The notes: generated by a model not told the origin, from the letters alone. Shown: positions 1 through 8,527, counted from the first letter of the stretch. The stretch is 64,000 nt of DNA from a bacterium (GCA_019637795.1 JAHBUY010000004.1:124001-188000), one strand, 5' to 3'. Numbers and translations are program-made.

Positions 1-632
1 ACCTGGATCTCCAGGTAGTGGTTGCCGGAACCAAGCGTGCCGATCTGCCGCTCGCCGCGGGCGACGGCGCGGGCGCTGACGGCGCGCGGGTCGGCGCCGG
101 GGAAGCAGCCGCGCTCCTCGGTGCAGGCGAGATCGTGTTCCGTGCCGAAGCCGCGCCGCACCGCCCACCCCGCGCCTTCGCGCAACACCGCGTCGAGCTC
201 CGCCGCCGAGAGGTGGACGAATCCCGTGCAGCCGACCCCGGCCGGCACCCGGTCGGCGAGGCCGTCGACCAGCTCGCGCAGCCGCGGCTCCACCTCGTCC
301 AGCGTCAGGTCGGTGAGAGCCAGGCGCATGCCGCAATTGATGTCGAAGCCGATTCCCCCCGGTGAAATCACCCCCGCCTCCGGGTCCATCGCCGCCACGC
401 CGCCGATCGGGAAACCGTATCCCCAGTGCGCGTCCGGCATGACGTAGCTGGCGCCGACGATGCCCGGCAGGCAGGCGACGTTGGCCGCCTGCGCGAACAC
501 CGCGTCATCCATCGCCTCGAGCAGGGGCGGCGTCGCGAAGACGCGGATCGGCACCCGCATGCCCTGGCGCCAGCTCGCGGGCACCTCCCAGGTCGCATCG
601 CCGAGCGGACGGATCGCGTCTGGAGGCGGCAT
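1..632 (-). CDS. rtcB: RtcB-type RNA ligase, 3' end beyond window
   Basis: RtcB joins RNA ends (2',3'-cyclic phosphate or 3'-phosphate with 5'-OH) using GTP and Mn2+, in RNA repair or tRNA healing. The leftward frame opens at an ATG (632) behind GGGTGG and continues past base 1, giving about 210 residues. It shows the family's signature blocks: MPDAHWGYGFPIGGVAA (about residues 65-81), SPGGIGFDINCGMRL with the metal-ligand Cys100, and GSGNHYLEIQ at the window edge, which carries a metal-ligand His. The C-terminal half, with the His that becomes guanylylated, lies outside. No archease or RtcA gene is visible on the start side. Family assignment is very secure; the biological substrate is not known. 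Confidence 0.95.
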   Translation of the reverse strand, partial: MPPPDAIRPLGDATWEVPASWRQGMRVPIRVFATPPLLEAMDDAVFAQAANVACLPGIVGASYVMPDAHWGYGFPIGGVAAMDPEAGVISPGGIGFDINCGMRLALTDLTLDEVEPRLRELVDGLADRVPAGVGCTGFVHLSAAELDAVLREGAGWAVRRGFGTEHDLACTEERGCFPGADPRAVSARAVARGERQIGTLGSGNHYLEIQ

Positions 633-785
633 TCCACCCGCACCGTAGCCGATCGCACCGGCCGTTGAAGTGATCGCTCGCGGCGATGCCGAGGCGCGGC
701 GCCAACGAGCCATCCGCCGCGCGACGCCGCAGCCGGCCAGCGATCTCGCCTGCCATCTCGCAGGTAACGGGTAGTCAGCTCGCAT

Positions 786-850
786 GGCAGATGTTGCATA
801 TGACGATATGCTTTCATTTATGTTGACTGATGTGGATTTATCTATTGCAA
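786..850. promoter_or_regulatory. AT-rich promoter patch with dyad
   Basis: The 281-base gap between rtcB and the secreted repeat gene holds a strikingly AT-rich patch in otherwise GC-rich DNA. It contains a perfect 6-bp dyad, GCATAT-GACG-ATATGC (796-811), and a TTGACT at 823-828. This is the likely control region for one or both divergent genes. No convincing -10 could be paired with the TTGACT, so the exact promoter is not assigned. Confidence 0.4.
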
Positions 851-913
851 GTCGCCGGCGCGCTCCCTAGCGTTACGCGAAAAACCAGGGCGCGTTTTTT
901 GGGAGAGGCGATC

Positions 914-3037
914 GTGCGATTCGATGTCGTTGGATTGGTGGTCACGGTGTTCACGGCCGTGGCGTTCGTGCTCGTCGGACTGGCCAGGGACGCGCAAGCC
1001 ACCGTCACCCCGTGTCCCGGCTCCACCGTCTGCAGCACCAATGGCTTCCAGGTGACGCTCGTCGACGCGTCGGGCCAGCCGACCAGCGCCGGCAGCTACG
1101 ACGGCACCAACACCACCTTCCGCTGGCAGGTGTGCCGCGGCGCCACCGCCGGCTGCTCGTGCGGCGCGCACGCGCTCAGCCACCTGGTGCTCGATCTCTC
1201 GTCCGGCATCTGCAAGGACCTCACGCTCGTGAGCGCATCGCCCGGGCCGATCAGGAGCAGCGACCCGACGTGCGCCAGCGGCATCAGCCCCATCCTCAAG
1301 TGGGACGTCGGCTTCGACAGCGCCTGCGGCGACAGCCCGCCGACCTGTCAGACGTTCACCGCCACGTTCGCCGGCAATGTCGCGACCGGCGCGAGCTCGC
1401 TCGCCTTCAAGGCGGGGACGGCATGCGGCTCGGTCTCGACACTCGGCCCCGCCTGCCAGTCGTGCACGCTGCCAACGGCCACGCGGACGGCATCCGCGAC
1501 CGCCACGGCCACTGCCACGAAGACTCTCACGCCGACGAAGACACAGACGCCCACCGCGACGGCAACCGTGACGCCGACCCGAACCAGCTCCGCGACATCG
1601 ACGTACACGGCCACCGGCACGGCAACGGCGAGCAGAACGCCGAGCTCTACCGTCACCAAGACGCCGGCGAACACCCCGACCAAGACGCCGCAGAACACTT
1701 CCACGGCCACCGCCACCAACACCCCGGTCAACACCCCGACCAAGACGCCGCAGAACACCTCCACCGCCACCGCCACCAACACCCCGGCGAACACCCCGAC
1801 CAAGACGCCGCAGAACACTTCCACGGCCACCGCCACCAACACCCCGGTCAACACCCCGACCAAGACGCCGCAGAACACTTCCACGGCCACCGCCACCAAC
1901 ACCCCGGTCAACACCCCGACCAAGACGCCGCAGAACACCTCCACCGCCACCGCCACGGCCAGCAACACGCCGGTCAACACCGCCACCAACACCCCCGCGA
2001 ACACCCCGACCAGCACGCCGCAGAACACCGCCACGGCCACCGCCTCCGCCACGGCCACCAACACGCCGGCCAACACCGCCACCAACACGCCCGCGAACAC
2101 CCCGACCAGCACCCCGCAGAACACCGCCACGGCCACCGCCTCCGCCACGGCCAGCAACACGCCGGTCAACACCGCCACCAACACGCCCGCGAACACCCCG
2201 ACCAGCACCCCGCAGAACACCGCCACGGCCACCGCCTCCGCCACGGCCACCAACACGCCGGCCAACACCGCCACCAACACGCCCGCGAACACCCCGACCA
2301 GCACGCCGCAGAACACCGCCACGGCCACCGCCTCCGCCACGGCCACCAACACGCCGGTCAACACCGCCACCAACACGCCCGCGAACACCCCGACCAGCAC
2401 GCCGCAGAACACCGCCACGGCCACCGCCTCCGCCACCAACACCCCGGTCAGCACCAACACCAACACGCCGGTGAACACGCCGACCACCACCGCGACTCCG
2501 ATCCACACCGCGTCGGCGACGCCGACCGAGACGTTCAGCGACAACACGCCGGTGCCGGTGGTGGCGCCGAACATCCAGTTGCGGAAGTCCTTCCCGGGCC
2601 TCTGCCGGCCGGGCAACACGACCACCATGTTGCTGGCGGTGCGCAACATCGGCGAGACGGCGACTGCCGGCGCGATCACCGTGACCGACCCGCTGCCGGC
2701 GGGCCTCACCTTCGTGCAGGCGACCGGCAGCGGCTGGGACTGCGGCGGCTCGACGCCGACGCAGCTCGTCTGCGTGCGCGGCGCCATCCTCAACGCCGGC
2801 GGCAGCGCCCCGACGATCACCGTGACCCTGGCCGTCGCCGGCAACGCGCCGCCGGTGATGGTCAACACCGCGACCGCGACGACGCCGGGCGACGTCGACG
2901 CGACCGACGGCACGTCGAGCGCGTTCTGTCGGCGCAATCCGGTGCCGGCGCCGGCGGCGTCGCCCCTCGCGCTCGCGATCGGGGCGCTGGTGCTGGTCGG
3001 CGTCGCCTGGGTGGCGATGCGCCGGCGCGCCGCCTGA
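914..3037 (+). CDS. Secreted Thr-Pro repeat protein with DUF11 domain and C-terminal membrane anchor
   Basis: I chose the GTG at 914, behind GGGAGAGG, because it opens directly into a signal peptide ([13 protein letters not shown]... ending near DAQA). An ATG at 830 is in frame but weaker. The 707-residue product has a Cys-rich N-terminal domain (about residues 35-185), then a Thr/Pro/Asn low-complexity region made of five 20-residue units (about 250-349) and five 32-residue units (about 351-509). A DUF11-like beta-sandwich (about 549-670, [11 protein letters not shown]) follows. The C-terminus is a hydrophobic helix ending in MRRRAA, the layout of a sorting or anchoring signal. The repeat region is probably a stalk holding the domains off the surface. 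Function unknown. Confidence 0.8.
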   Translation: MRFDVVGLVVTVFTAVAFVLVGLARDAQATVTPCPGSTVCSTNGFQVTLVDASGQPTSAGSYDGTNTTFRWQVCRGATAGCSCGAHALSHLVLDLSSGICKDLTLVSASPGPIRSSDPTCASGISPILKWDVGFDSACGDSPPTCQTFTATFAGNVATGASSLAFKAGTACGSVSTLGPACQSCTLPTATRTASATATATATKTLTPTKTQTPTATATVTPTRTSSATSTYTATGTATASRTPSSTVTKTPANTPTKTPQNTSTATATNTPVNTPTKTPQNTSTATATNTPANTPTKTPQNTSTATATNTPVNTPTKTPQNTSTATATNTPVNTPTKTPQNTSTATATASNTPVNTATNTPANTPTSTPQNTATATASATATNTPANTATNTPANTPTSTPQNTATATASATASNTPVNTATNTPANTPTSTPQNTATATASATATNTPANTATNTPANTPTSTPQNTATATASATATNTPVNTATNTPANTPTSTPQNTATATASATNTPVSTNTNTPVNTPTTTATPIHTASATPTETFSDNTPVPVVAPNIQLRKSFPGLCRPGNTTTMLLAVRNIGETATAGAITVTDPLPAGLTFVQATGSGWDCGGSTPTQLVCVRGAILNAGGSAPTITVTLAVAGNAPPVMVNTATATTPGDVDATDGTSSAFCRRNPVPAPAASPLALAIGALVLVGVAWVAMRRRAA
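1661..1960 (+). repeat. Five tandem 60-bp units (coding)
   Basis: Five nearly identical 60-bp units in register encode NTP(V/A)[16 protein letters not shown]. They differ at only a few bases (for example GCG/GTC giving Ala/Val, and acttcc/acctcc). Identity at the DNA level, synonymous sites included, points to recent slippage or unequal crossover. Confidence 0.9.
1964..2440 (+). repeat. Five tandem 96-bp units (coding)
   Basis: A second array follows directly. The 96-bp units encode 32 residues beginning NTP(V/A)[13 protein letters not shown], and the last unit is shortened. The units alternate NTPV and NTPA, which suggests that a 192-bp pair was duplicated. The neighbouring 60-bp array shares the NTPxNTPT and TPQNT words, so the two arrays are related in descent. 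Confidence 0.88.
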
Positions 3038-3044
3038 GCCGCGA

Positions 3045-3087
3045 CGGCGGATGGCGCGGGTCAGCCGGTGAGCCGCGCCATCCGCCG
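3045..3087. terminator. Bidirectional hairpin terminator
   Basis: A perfect 15-bp stem (3045-3059 with 3073-3087) and a 13-base loop lie between the converging repeat-protein and P450 genes. There is no long T-tract, as is common in GC-rich genomes. Its position suits both transcripts. Confidence 0.7.
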
Positions 3088-3095
3088 ACCTCGCG

Positions 3096-4322
3096 CTAGG
3101 CGCTGCGGCGCAGGCGTTCGGGCGTGAACCGCACCGGCATGCGCTTGATGCCGTTGATGAAGCTCGAACGCAGGCGCTCGACCGGGCCCGCCAGGTCGAT
3201 GTCGGGCAGGCGGCGGAGCAGCTCCTCGAACATGACCTTGATCTCGAGCCGCGCCAGCGCGTTGCCGATGCAGAAGTGGGTGCCGATGCCGAAGGCGACG
3301 TGCTCGTTCGGCGTGCGCCCGACGTCGAAGGCGTGCGGCTCGCGGAACACCGCCGGGTCGCGATTCGCGGCCGGGTAGAACATCACCACCTTGTCCCCCT
3401 CGCGCACCGCCTGGCCGCCGATCGCCCCGTCCTGCATGGCGGTGCGGCGGAAGCAGTTCACCGGCGACACCCAGCGCAGGATCTCCTCGGTAGCGGTGGG
3501 GATCAGGCCGGGGTCGGCGAGCAGCCGAGCCCGCTGCTCGGGATGCTGCATGAGCGCCAGCATGCCGCCGGAGATGGCGTTGCGGGTGGTCTCGTTGCCG
3601 GCCACCAGGAGCAGCAGGAAGAAGAGGTCGAACTCCATCTCGCTGAGGCGCTCGCCGTCGACCTCGCCGTGGATCAGGACGCTGGTGAGGTCGTCCGCCG
3701 GCTGCTGTCGCCGCTGCTCGGCGAGCTGATTGGCGTAGAGGTAGACCTCCATCGCCGTCTGCCGCTGCTCGGCGCGGTCGCCGACGTACTCGGGGTCGTC
3801 GAAGCCGATCAGCTTGTTGCTCCACTCGAACACCTTGCCGCGGTCCTCCATCGGCACGCCGACCAGCTCGGCGATCACCTGCAGCGGCAGATCGGCCGCC
3901 AGGTCGGTGACGAATTCGCAGGTGCCGCGCAGCGCGACGCGATCGATGATCTCGCTGGCGCGCAGGCGCACCCGCTCCTCGAGCATGGCGATGCGGCGCG
4001 GGGTGAAGCCGAGGCTCACCAGGCGGCGCAGCTTGGTGTGATTGGGCGGATCCCGATTGACCAGCATCATCTGCAGGTTGGCGAGATCCTCCTCGCTCGA
4101 CTCGAAGAGGAAGACCGAGCGCTTCGCGGCCGAGAAGAGCTGCGGATTCTTCGAGACGTACACCACGTCGGCGTGGCGGGTCAGCGCCCAGAATCCCGGC
4201 GTCTCCTTGTCCGGATGCCAGAACACCGGCGCCTCGCGACGCACGGCGTCGAACATCGCGTACGGCGGACCGTTCTGTTGGTAGTGGTCGGGATTGGCGA
4301 GGTCGATGTCGGACAGCGGCAT
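3096..4322 (-). CDS. Cytochrome P450
   Basis: A 408-residue soluble bacterial P450 that would insert oxygen into a lipophilic substrate using electrons from ferredoxin and its reductase. The I-helix motif AGNETTR, the K-helix EEILRW (ExxR) and the haem loop FGIGTHFCIGNALARLE (Cys351) are all present. The overall style resembles the steroid and branched-alkyl hydroxylases of the CYP125/CYP142 type, but the subfamily is an inference. The ATG at 4322 has AGGAGA at good spacing. The gene lies 17 bases downstream of the TetR gene and is probably co-transcribed with it. No ferredoxin gene is adjacent. Confidence 0.93.
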   Translation of the reverse strand: MPLSDIDLANPDHYQQNGPPYAMFDAVRREAPVFWHPDKETPGFWALTRHADVVYVSKNPQLFSAAKRSVFLFESSEEDLANLQMMLVNRDPPNHTKLRRLVSLGFTPRRIAMLEERVRLRASEIIDRVALRGTCEFVTDLAADLPLQVIAELVGVPMEDRGKVFEWSNKLIGFDDPEYVGDRAEQRQTAMEVYLYANQLAEQRRQQPADDLTSVLIHGEVDGERLSEMEFDLFFLLLLVAGNETTRNAISGGMLALMQHPEQRARLLADPGLIPTATEEILRWVSPVNCFRRTAMQDGAIGGQAVREGDKVVMFYPAANRDPAVFREPHAFDVGRTPNEHVAFGIGTHFCIGNALARLEIKVMFEELLRRLPDIDLAGPVERLRSSFINGIKRMPVRFTPERLRRSA

Positions 4323-4339
4323 GGCAATCGGTCTCCTGG

Positions 4340-4999
4340 TCAGTGGATTTTGCTCGCGCCGCGCGCCACGCGTGCCGGCGCCGGCTCGCCGCCGAGCAGA
4401 CGCGCCACGGCGACCTTGAGAAAATGGGTCTGTCGCTGCAGCGCGGCCGGGCTGCGCGGATCGTCCGGCAGCACCGCTTCCAGCAGCGCCGCGTTGGCGA
4501 AGTAGCCGAAGATCAGGTGATAGAGGCCGGCGGCGAGGTGCGGAATCTCCGACTCCGCCCAGGCGCCGCTGCTGCCCGCGAGAACGCGCAGGCCGCTGTT
4601 GTAGAGCGGCGCGAGGAGCCGGCTGACGCTGCCGCGCAGCGCCTTGCTGTCATCGAGGCCGGCGCGCTGGATGAGCCGCGGCAGGTGCGGCCGGTCGGCC
4701 AGGTAGTCGACGATGCGGTCGAGCACCGGATCCGCGGCATCCCCCGCCGTCTCGCTGCCGGCGACCAGCTCGATGATCGGCGCCAGGCCGCGCTCCAGGG
4801 CCGCCTCGTAGAGCGCCTTCTTGTTCTTGAAGTGGTGGTAGAGGCTGGCCTGGTTCTTCAGGCCGGCATCGCTGGCGATCTCGCGCACCGACACCCCGGC
4901 GAAGCCGCGCTCGGCGAAGCGCCGCTCGGCCGCATCGAGAATCACATCGCGCGTCGCGCGCAGCTCCCGCGGCCGCCGCGCCGCCGACCGGGCCCTCAT
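4340..4999 (-). CDS. TetR-family repressor of the P450/thiolase cluster
   Basis: A 219-residue TetR regulator with an N-terminal helix-turn-helix (ILDAAERRFAERGF... REIASDAGLKNQASLYHHF) and a variable ligand-binding C-terminal region. There is no Shine-Dalgarno before the ATG at 4999. A promoter -10 candidate (5007-5012) ends 7 bases before it, so the message may be leaderless. The 19-bp site at 5018-5036 in its promoter recurs upstream of the DUF35 operon at 8481-8499. The protein therefore probably controls itself, the P450 and the whole 5-8.4 kb operon. Its ligand is unknown; an acyl-CoA or steroid-like intermediate would fit the context. Confidence 0.9.
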   Translation of the reverse strand: MRARSAARRPRELRATRDVILDAAERRFAERGFAGVSVREIASDAGLKNQASLYHHFKNKKALYEAALERGLAPIIELVAGSETAGDAADPVLDRIVDYLADRPHLPRLIQRAGLDDSKALRGSVSRLLAPLYNSGLRVLAGSSGAWAESEIPHLAAGLYHLIFGYFANAALLEAVLPDDPRSPAALQRQTHFLKVAVARLLGGEPAPARVARGASKIH

Positions 5000-5006
5000 G
5001 TCGGCG

Positions 5007-5036
5007 CCTGTAGTCGACCAAACGTTTGTTTGTCAA
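5007..5036 (-). promoter_or_regulatory. Promoter with embedded TetR operator, site A
   Basis: Read leftwards, the sequence is TTGACAAACAAACGTTTGG (5036-5018). The -35 TTGACA is part of the operator. CTACAG or TACAGG follows at 17-18 bases as the -10, and the start codon lies 7 bases further on. The dyad is CAAAC-N4-GTTTG. Outside a 3-base centre it is identical to site B at 8481-8499. Confidence 0.75.
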
Positions 5037-5087
5037 GACGCGCGCCGCCGGTCATGAGGGTCGTGGACCGCGACTGGCGCGAACGGA

Positions 5088-6239
5088 CTACAGCTCGCTG
5101 CCCACCACCCACATCGCGAAGTACTGCGCGCCGCCGCCGTAGGCGTGACCGAGGGCCGTCTTGGCGCCCTCGACCTGGTGGGCGCCGGCGCGGCCCATCA
5201 CCTGCAGGGCGGCCTCGGCGAGGCGGAGCATGCCGGAGGCGCCGATCGGGTTGGTGCAGAGCACGCCGCCCGACGGGTTGATCGGCAGATGCGCCCCCAT
5301 CTTCACGTCGCCGCGCTCGACCGCCTTCCACCCCTCGCCGAGCGGGCGGAACCCGAGGTTCTCGAGCCACATCGCCTCGAACCAGGCGAACGGCACGTAG
5401 ATCTCGGCGGTGTCGATCTGGTTCCACGGGTCGGTGATGCCGGCCTGGTCGTAGACGTGCTTGGCGCAGGTGCGGCCAGCGAGCGGGTTCACCTGGTCGC
5501 GGCCCGGCACCCACATCGCCTCGGCGTACGAGGCGCCGCCCTTCACCCACGCCGGCGTCCGCGGCCCCTTCTTCGCCTGCTCGGCGCTGGCCAGCACCAT
5601 GGCGACGGCGCCGTCCGACGACGGGCAGGTCTCGAGGTAGCGGATCGGATCCCACAGCACCGGCGACTCGAGCACGTCCTCGACCGTCATCGGCTCGGTG
5701 AGGTGGGCGTACTCGTTGCGCCCGGCATTGGCGCGGGCGTTGGCGGCGGTCATCGGGCCGATGTGCGCCGGCGCGCCGCTGCGGGCGATGTAGGCGCGCA
5801 CGTAGGGCGCGAAGTAGCCGCCGGCGCCCGCCACCAGCGGCGGCATGAACGGCATGTTGGGCGACAGCGCCCACATGGCGTTCCCCTCCGACTGCTTCTC
5901 GAAGGCGATCACCAGCACGCGGTCGAAGAGACCCGAGGCGACGTGCGTGACGCCGGCCAGCGCCGTCGTCGCCCCCACCGAGCCGGCGGTGTGGATGCGC
6001 ACCACCGGCTTGAGATGGCCGCCGATGGCGCCGATCAGGAACTGCTCGGGCTGCATCACGCCCTCGAGCATGTCCGGCGCCTTGCCGATGACGACGGCGT
6101 CGATGTCCCCGTGTTCGAGGCCGGCGTCGAGCAGCGCCCGATCGACCGCCTCGCGCACCAGGCCGGCGATGTTGACCTCGGCGCGCCGCGCGCTGTGCTT
6201 GGTCTGTCCGACTCCGACGACTGCGACGGGACGCTTCAC
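5088..6239 (-). CDS. Thiolase-like protein lacking the nucleophilic Cys (Ltp/aldolase type)
   Basis: A 383-residue thiolase-superfamily protein. The GTG start at 6239 overlaps the upstream gene's TGA (GTGA) and has GGAGGTGG before it, so translation is coupled. The N-terminus (VKRPVAVVGVGQTKHS), CPSSDGAVAMVLAS, NPSGGVLCTNPIGASG and GHAYGGGAQ blocks place it with SCPx/lipid-transfer-type thiolases. The usual nucleophile block reads RIHTAGSVGATT, without Cys, so classical thiolysis is unlikely. Proteins of this kind paired with DUF35 partners (Ltp2-ChsH2) act as retro-aldolases in steroid side-chain removal. Two DUF35 genes lie just upstream in the same operon, which supports this reading. Confidence 0.85.
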   Translation of the reverse strand: MKRPVAVVGVGQTKHSARRAEVNIAGLVREAVDRALLDAGLEHGDIDAVVIGKAPDMLEGVMQPEQFLIGAIGGHLKPVVRIHTAGSVGATTALAGVTHVASGLFDRVLVIAFEKQSEGNAMWALSPNMPFMPPLVAGAGGYFAPYVRAYIARSGAPAHIGPMTAANARANAGRNEYAHLTEPMTVEDVLESPVLWDPIRYLETCPSSDGAVAMVLASAEQAKKGPRTPAWVKGGASYAEAMWVPGRDQVNPLAGRTCAKHVYDQAGITDPWNQIDTAEIYVPFAWFEAMWLENLGFRPLGEGWKAVERGDVKMGAHLPINPSGGVLCTNPIGASGMLRLAEAALQVMGRAGAHQVEGAKTALGHAYGGGAQYFAMWVVGSEL

Positions 6240-7360
6240 GACCACCTCCGCTCGCGCCCGAGCACGAACCAGAGGTTCTGCTGCAGGCAATGCCCTTGTG
6301 CCGCGTGGGCGATGGCGCGGCGCGCGTTCGGCACCGCGGCCTCGCCGGCGCCGCCGCTCAGTTGCCTGAACGCCTCGCCGAGGCGGATCAGCCCGGTCAT
6401 CATGATCGGGTTGCCGGCGATGGCGCCGCCGGACGGATTGATCGCCGGCCTGCCGTCGCCCTGCGCCGGCAAGCGCAGCGACTCGCGCAGGATCATCTCC
6501 TCCGCCGGCGTCGCGGCGCTGAGCTCGACCAGGTCGACGTCGGCGGCGCTGCCGAGGCCCGCCATCGCCAGCGCCTTCTCCGCCGCCAGCGTCGCGCTGG
6601 CGCTGCGCGACAGATCGCGCGCCCCCAGCGACTGCAGCTCGGCGCGCTGATCGACGCCGTGGATCCACGCCGGCGCTCGGCACATCGCCTCGGCCCTCCC
6701 CTCGGCGGCGAGGATCAGGCAGACGGCGCTCTCGCCCACCGGCGCCACGTAGCCCTGGCGCAGCGGCTCGACGGCCCACGGCGTCTGCTGCAGCGCCGCC
6801 GCCGGGGCCGGGTCGCGCACCTGGGCGTGCGGGTTCCTCGCCGCGGCGGCGCGGTTGCGCGCCGCGCAGGCGGCGAAATCGGCGTCCGTCGCGCCGCTGC
6901 GCGCCATGTAGGCGCTCGCCTGCAGCGCCGCGGTGGACAGCGGCCCGAGGCCGAGCGGCGCCAGGTAGTAGGGATCGAGCTGCAGGTTCAGCACCCGCTC
7001 CGGCTGCCCTTCCGAGACCTTGCCATAGCCGACCACCATCGCGGTGTCGCACTCGCCCGCCTGCATGCGGATCCAGGCGTAATGGGCCGCGAACGCCGCA
7101 TCCATCTCGAGGTGCGAGTCCTGGCGCGGCGGCCAGGTGCCCATCACGTCGAGCGCGGCGACGAAGCCGAACGGCCGGCCGTCGATGTAATCGGCCGAAC
7201 CGGCGGTCTGGTAGTCGATCGCGTCGCGCTCGACTCCGCACTGCGCCAGCGCCTCGCGCACCACCGGGTAGAGCATCTCGTTCGCCATGCGGTGCGGATC
7301 GTGGGCGACGATCGGCGCCTGCGCGAAGCCGACGACGGCGACGTTACGAAGTTGAGTCAT
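6236..7360 (-). CDS. Second thiolase-like protein without catalytic Cys
   Basis: A 374-residue thiolase-fold protein, partner of the next gene. I chose the ATG at 7360 (MTQLRNVAVVGFAQ), with AGAGGA upstream. An in-frame GTG at 7378 falls inside a hairpin repeat and is less likely. NPSGGAIAGNP and the C-terminal AAQGHCLQQNLWFVLG mark the family. The nucleophile region (RQDSHLEMDAAFA) has no Cys. Two adjacent Cys-less paralogues suggest a heteromeric complex, each perhaps pairing with one of the two DUF35 proteins. Both substrate and reaction are inferred. Confidence 0.82.
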   Translation of the reverse strand: MTQLRNVAVVGFAQAPIVAHDPHRMANEMLYPVVREALAQCGVERDAIDYQTAGSADYIDGRPFGFVAALDVMGTWPPRQDSHLEMDAAFAAHYAWIRMQAGECDTAMVVGYGKVSEGQPERVLNLQLDPYYLAPLGLGPLSTAALQASAYMARSGATDADFAACAARNRAAAARNPHAQVRDPAPAAALQQTPWAVEPLRQGYVAPVGESAVCLILAAEGRAEAMCRAPAWIHGVDQRAELQSLGARDLSRSASATLAAEKALAMAGLGSAADVDLVELSAATPAEEMILRESLRLPAQGDGRPAINPSGGAIAGNPIMMTGLIRLGEAFRQLSGGAGEAAVPNARRAIAHAAQGHCLQQNLWFVLGRERRWS

Positions 7361-7373
7361 ATCCTCAATCCTC

Positions 7374-7451
7374 TTCACCGCAGAGACGCGGAGGCGCGGA
7401 GATGGCGGACCTGGCAGGTCATCTCCGCGCCCTCCGCGTCTCTGCGGTGAA
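7374..7451. repeat. Long inverted repeat, hairpin family member 1
   Basis: Arms 7374-7404 and 7420-7451 pair over 31 bp with a single bulged base and a 15-base loop. The arm begins TTCACCGCAGAGACGCGGAG. A related but different element lies at 56221-56307 (TCACCACGGAGGCACGGAGA). The element sits inside the operon, between the DUF35 and thiolase-like genes, so it could modulate mRNA processing. I know similar CACCGCAGAGACGC-type hairpins from many environmental genomes. Confidence 0.85.
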
Positions 7452-7456
7452 ATTCT

Positions 7457-7957
7457 TCAGAGTCTGTTCAGGTAGGTCTCCGGCTTGGCGTCGGGCTCGC
7501 CGGTCGGCCGGAAGTAGAGCACGTCGTCGAAGGAGCCGGTGCGCTCGCCGTCCGGCTTCCACACCGCCTCGACGCGCATGCCCATGCGCACGTCGGCGAC
7601 GGCGCACTCCTGGATGGCGGCGAAGATGGAGATGTCGGCGCCATCGAGCGCCACCGAGGCGGCGACATAGGGCAACTGCAGGTCGCGGCCGATGACTGGG
7701 ATGTTGACGATGCAGAAGGTGGTCACGACGCCCCGGCCTTCGAGGGCGACGAACTCGGTGCAGGGCGCGAAGCTCTCCGGCGAGTTGACCAGCGGCGTCA
7801 CGAACACCTTGCCGGTCTTCGAGTCCTTCGAGCCGATGAACTTCTTCTCCTTCAGCCCGTGCATGGCGCGGGCGCGGTAGTCGCCGGCGATGTAGCGGTA
7901 CGGCAGGTAGACGTTCGCTTCGACGTACTTGACCGGTTCCTTGGGCGGTTCCTGCAT
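7457..7957 (-). CDS. DUF35 OB-fold acyl-CoA-associated protein
   Basis: A 166-residue DUF35 protein. Members have an N-terminal rubredoxin-like zinc ribbon and a C-terminal OB fold, and they bind thiolase-like or Ltp partners. Here the ribbon region (KFIGSKDSKTGKVFVTP, about residues 39-55) has no CxxC pair, so zinc is probably not bound. The OB-fold strands (VALEGRGVVTTFCIVN, MRVEAVW) are intact. GGGGAG precedes the ATG at 7957. It lies 16 bases after the other DUF35 gene, a paralogue with the same C-terminal pattern KPDGERTGS. Confidence 0.85.
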   Translation of the reverse strand: MQEPPKEPVKYVEANVYLPYRYIAGDYRARAMHGLKEKKFIGSKDSKTGKVFVTPLVNSPESFAPCTEFVALEGRGVVTTFCIVNIPVIGRDLQLPYVAASVALDGADISIFAAIQECAVADVRMGMRVEAVWKPDGERTGSFDDVLYFRPTGEPDAKPETYLNRL

Positions 7958-7973
7958 GGTGCTCCCCTGCGGC

Positions 7974-8435
7974 TCAGCCGACGACGCGGAAGGCGGCGAT
8001 GTCGCGCACGCTGCCGACCCGCTCCCCGTCCGGCTTCCAGTCCGCCTGCACGCGCGCCCCGACCTTCACCTTGCCGAGGTCGTCGCGCACCACGTGGGCC
8101 AGCGCCGTGTCGGCGCCGTCGAGCCGCACCAGCACGAAGGCGAACGGCTGCTCGAACGGATGCAGCCGCGCGATCGGGTGGTGCACGATCGCCGCGGCGG
8201 TGATGACGCCGGTGTCCTTCACCGCCACCCACTCGCCGCCGCCGCGGCCGTCAATCTCCGAGTAGCCCATCGGCGGCACGACCACACCCTGCCCGGCGAC
8301 GCGATGCCCCCAGATCGTCTGCTGTTCCTTCAGCCCGGCGAGGAACCGCCCCACCGTCTCGCCGGTCGAATGCTTGTACGGGAACTCCATGACCTGTTCC
8401 TGGTACATGGGTTCCACCGCGCCTGGCGCGCTCAT
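7974..8435 (-). CDS. DUF35 OB-fold protein, first gene of operon
   Basis: A 153-residue paralogue of the next gene, also without zinc-ribbon cysteines (TIWGHRVAGQGVVVPP stands where CxxC would be). Its OB-fold half includes GEWVAVKDTGVITAAAIVHHP and VQADWKPDGERVGS. A strong GGAGGAG precedes the ATG at 8435. It is the first gene of a leftward operon whose promoter carries operator B. A working model is that each DUF35 protein binds one thiolase-like protein to form an acyl-CoA aldolase. Confidence 0.85.
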   Translation of the reverse strand: MSAPGAVEPMYQEQVMEFPYKHSTGETVGRFLAGLKEQQTIWGHRVAGQGVVVPPMGYSEIDGRGGGEWVAVKDTGVITAAAIVHHPIARLHPFEQPFAFVLVRLDGADTALAHVVRDDLGKVKVGARVQADWKPDGERVGSVRDIAAFRVVG

Positions 8436-8469
8436 GCTGTGACTCCTCCTGACGTTGCGGTGCGGGCGG

Positions 8470-8499
8470 GAGTTACTGCGCCAAACGAACGTTTGTCAA
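8470..8499 (-). promoter_or_regulatory. Promoter with embedded TetR operator, site B
   Basis: Read leftwards, the sequence is TTGACAAACGTTCGTTTGG (8499-8481), with TTGACA as -35 and GTAACT or TAACTC 17-18 bases on as -10. Sixteen of 19 positions match site A exactly; only the central three differ. It lies 46 bases upstream of the first DUF35 gene. Confidence 0.75.
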
Positions 8500-8527
8500 A
8501 CCAGGTTCCCTCGCCCGCCGCCGTCCG

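Noticed and set aside
1661..2440. CRISPR-like regular repeats
   Set aside because: The units abut without unique spacers, stay in the coding frame and encode a Thr-Pro stalk; no cas gene is present.
7374..7451. Insertion-sequence remnant
   Set aside because: There is no transposase fragment and no target-site duplication was found; the element is a compact hairpin.
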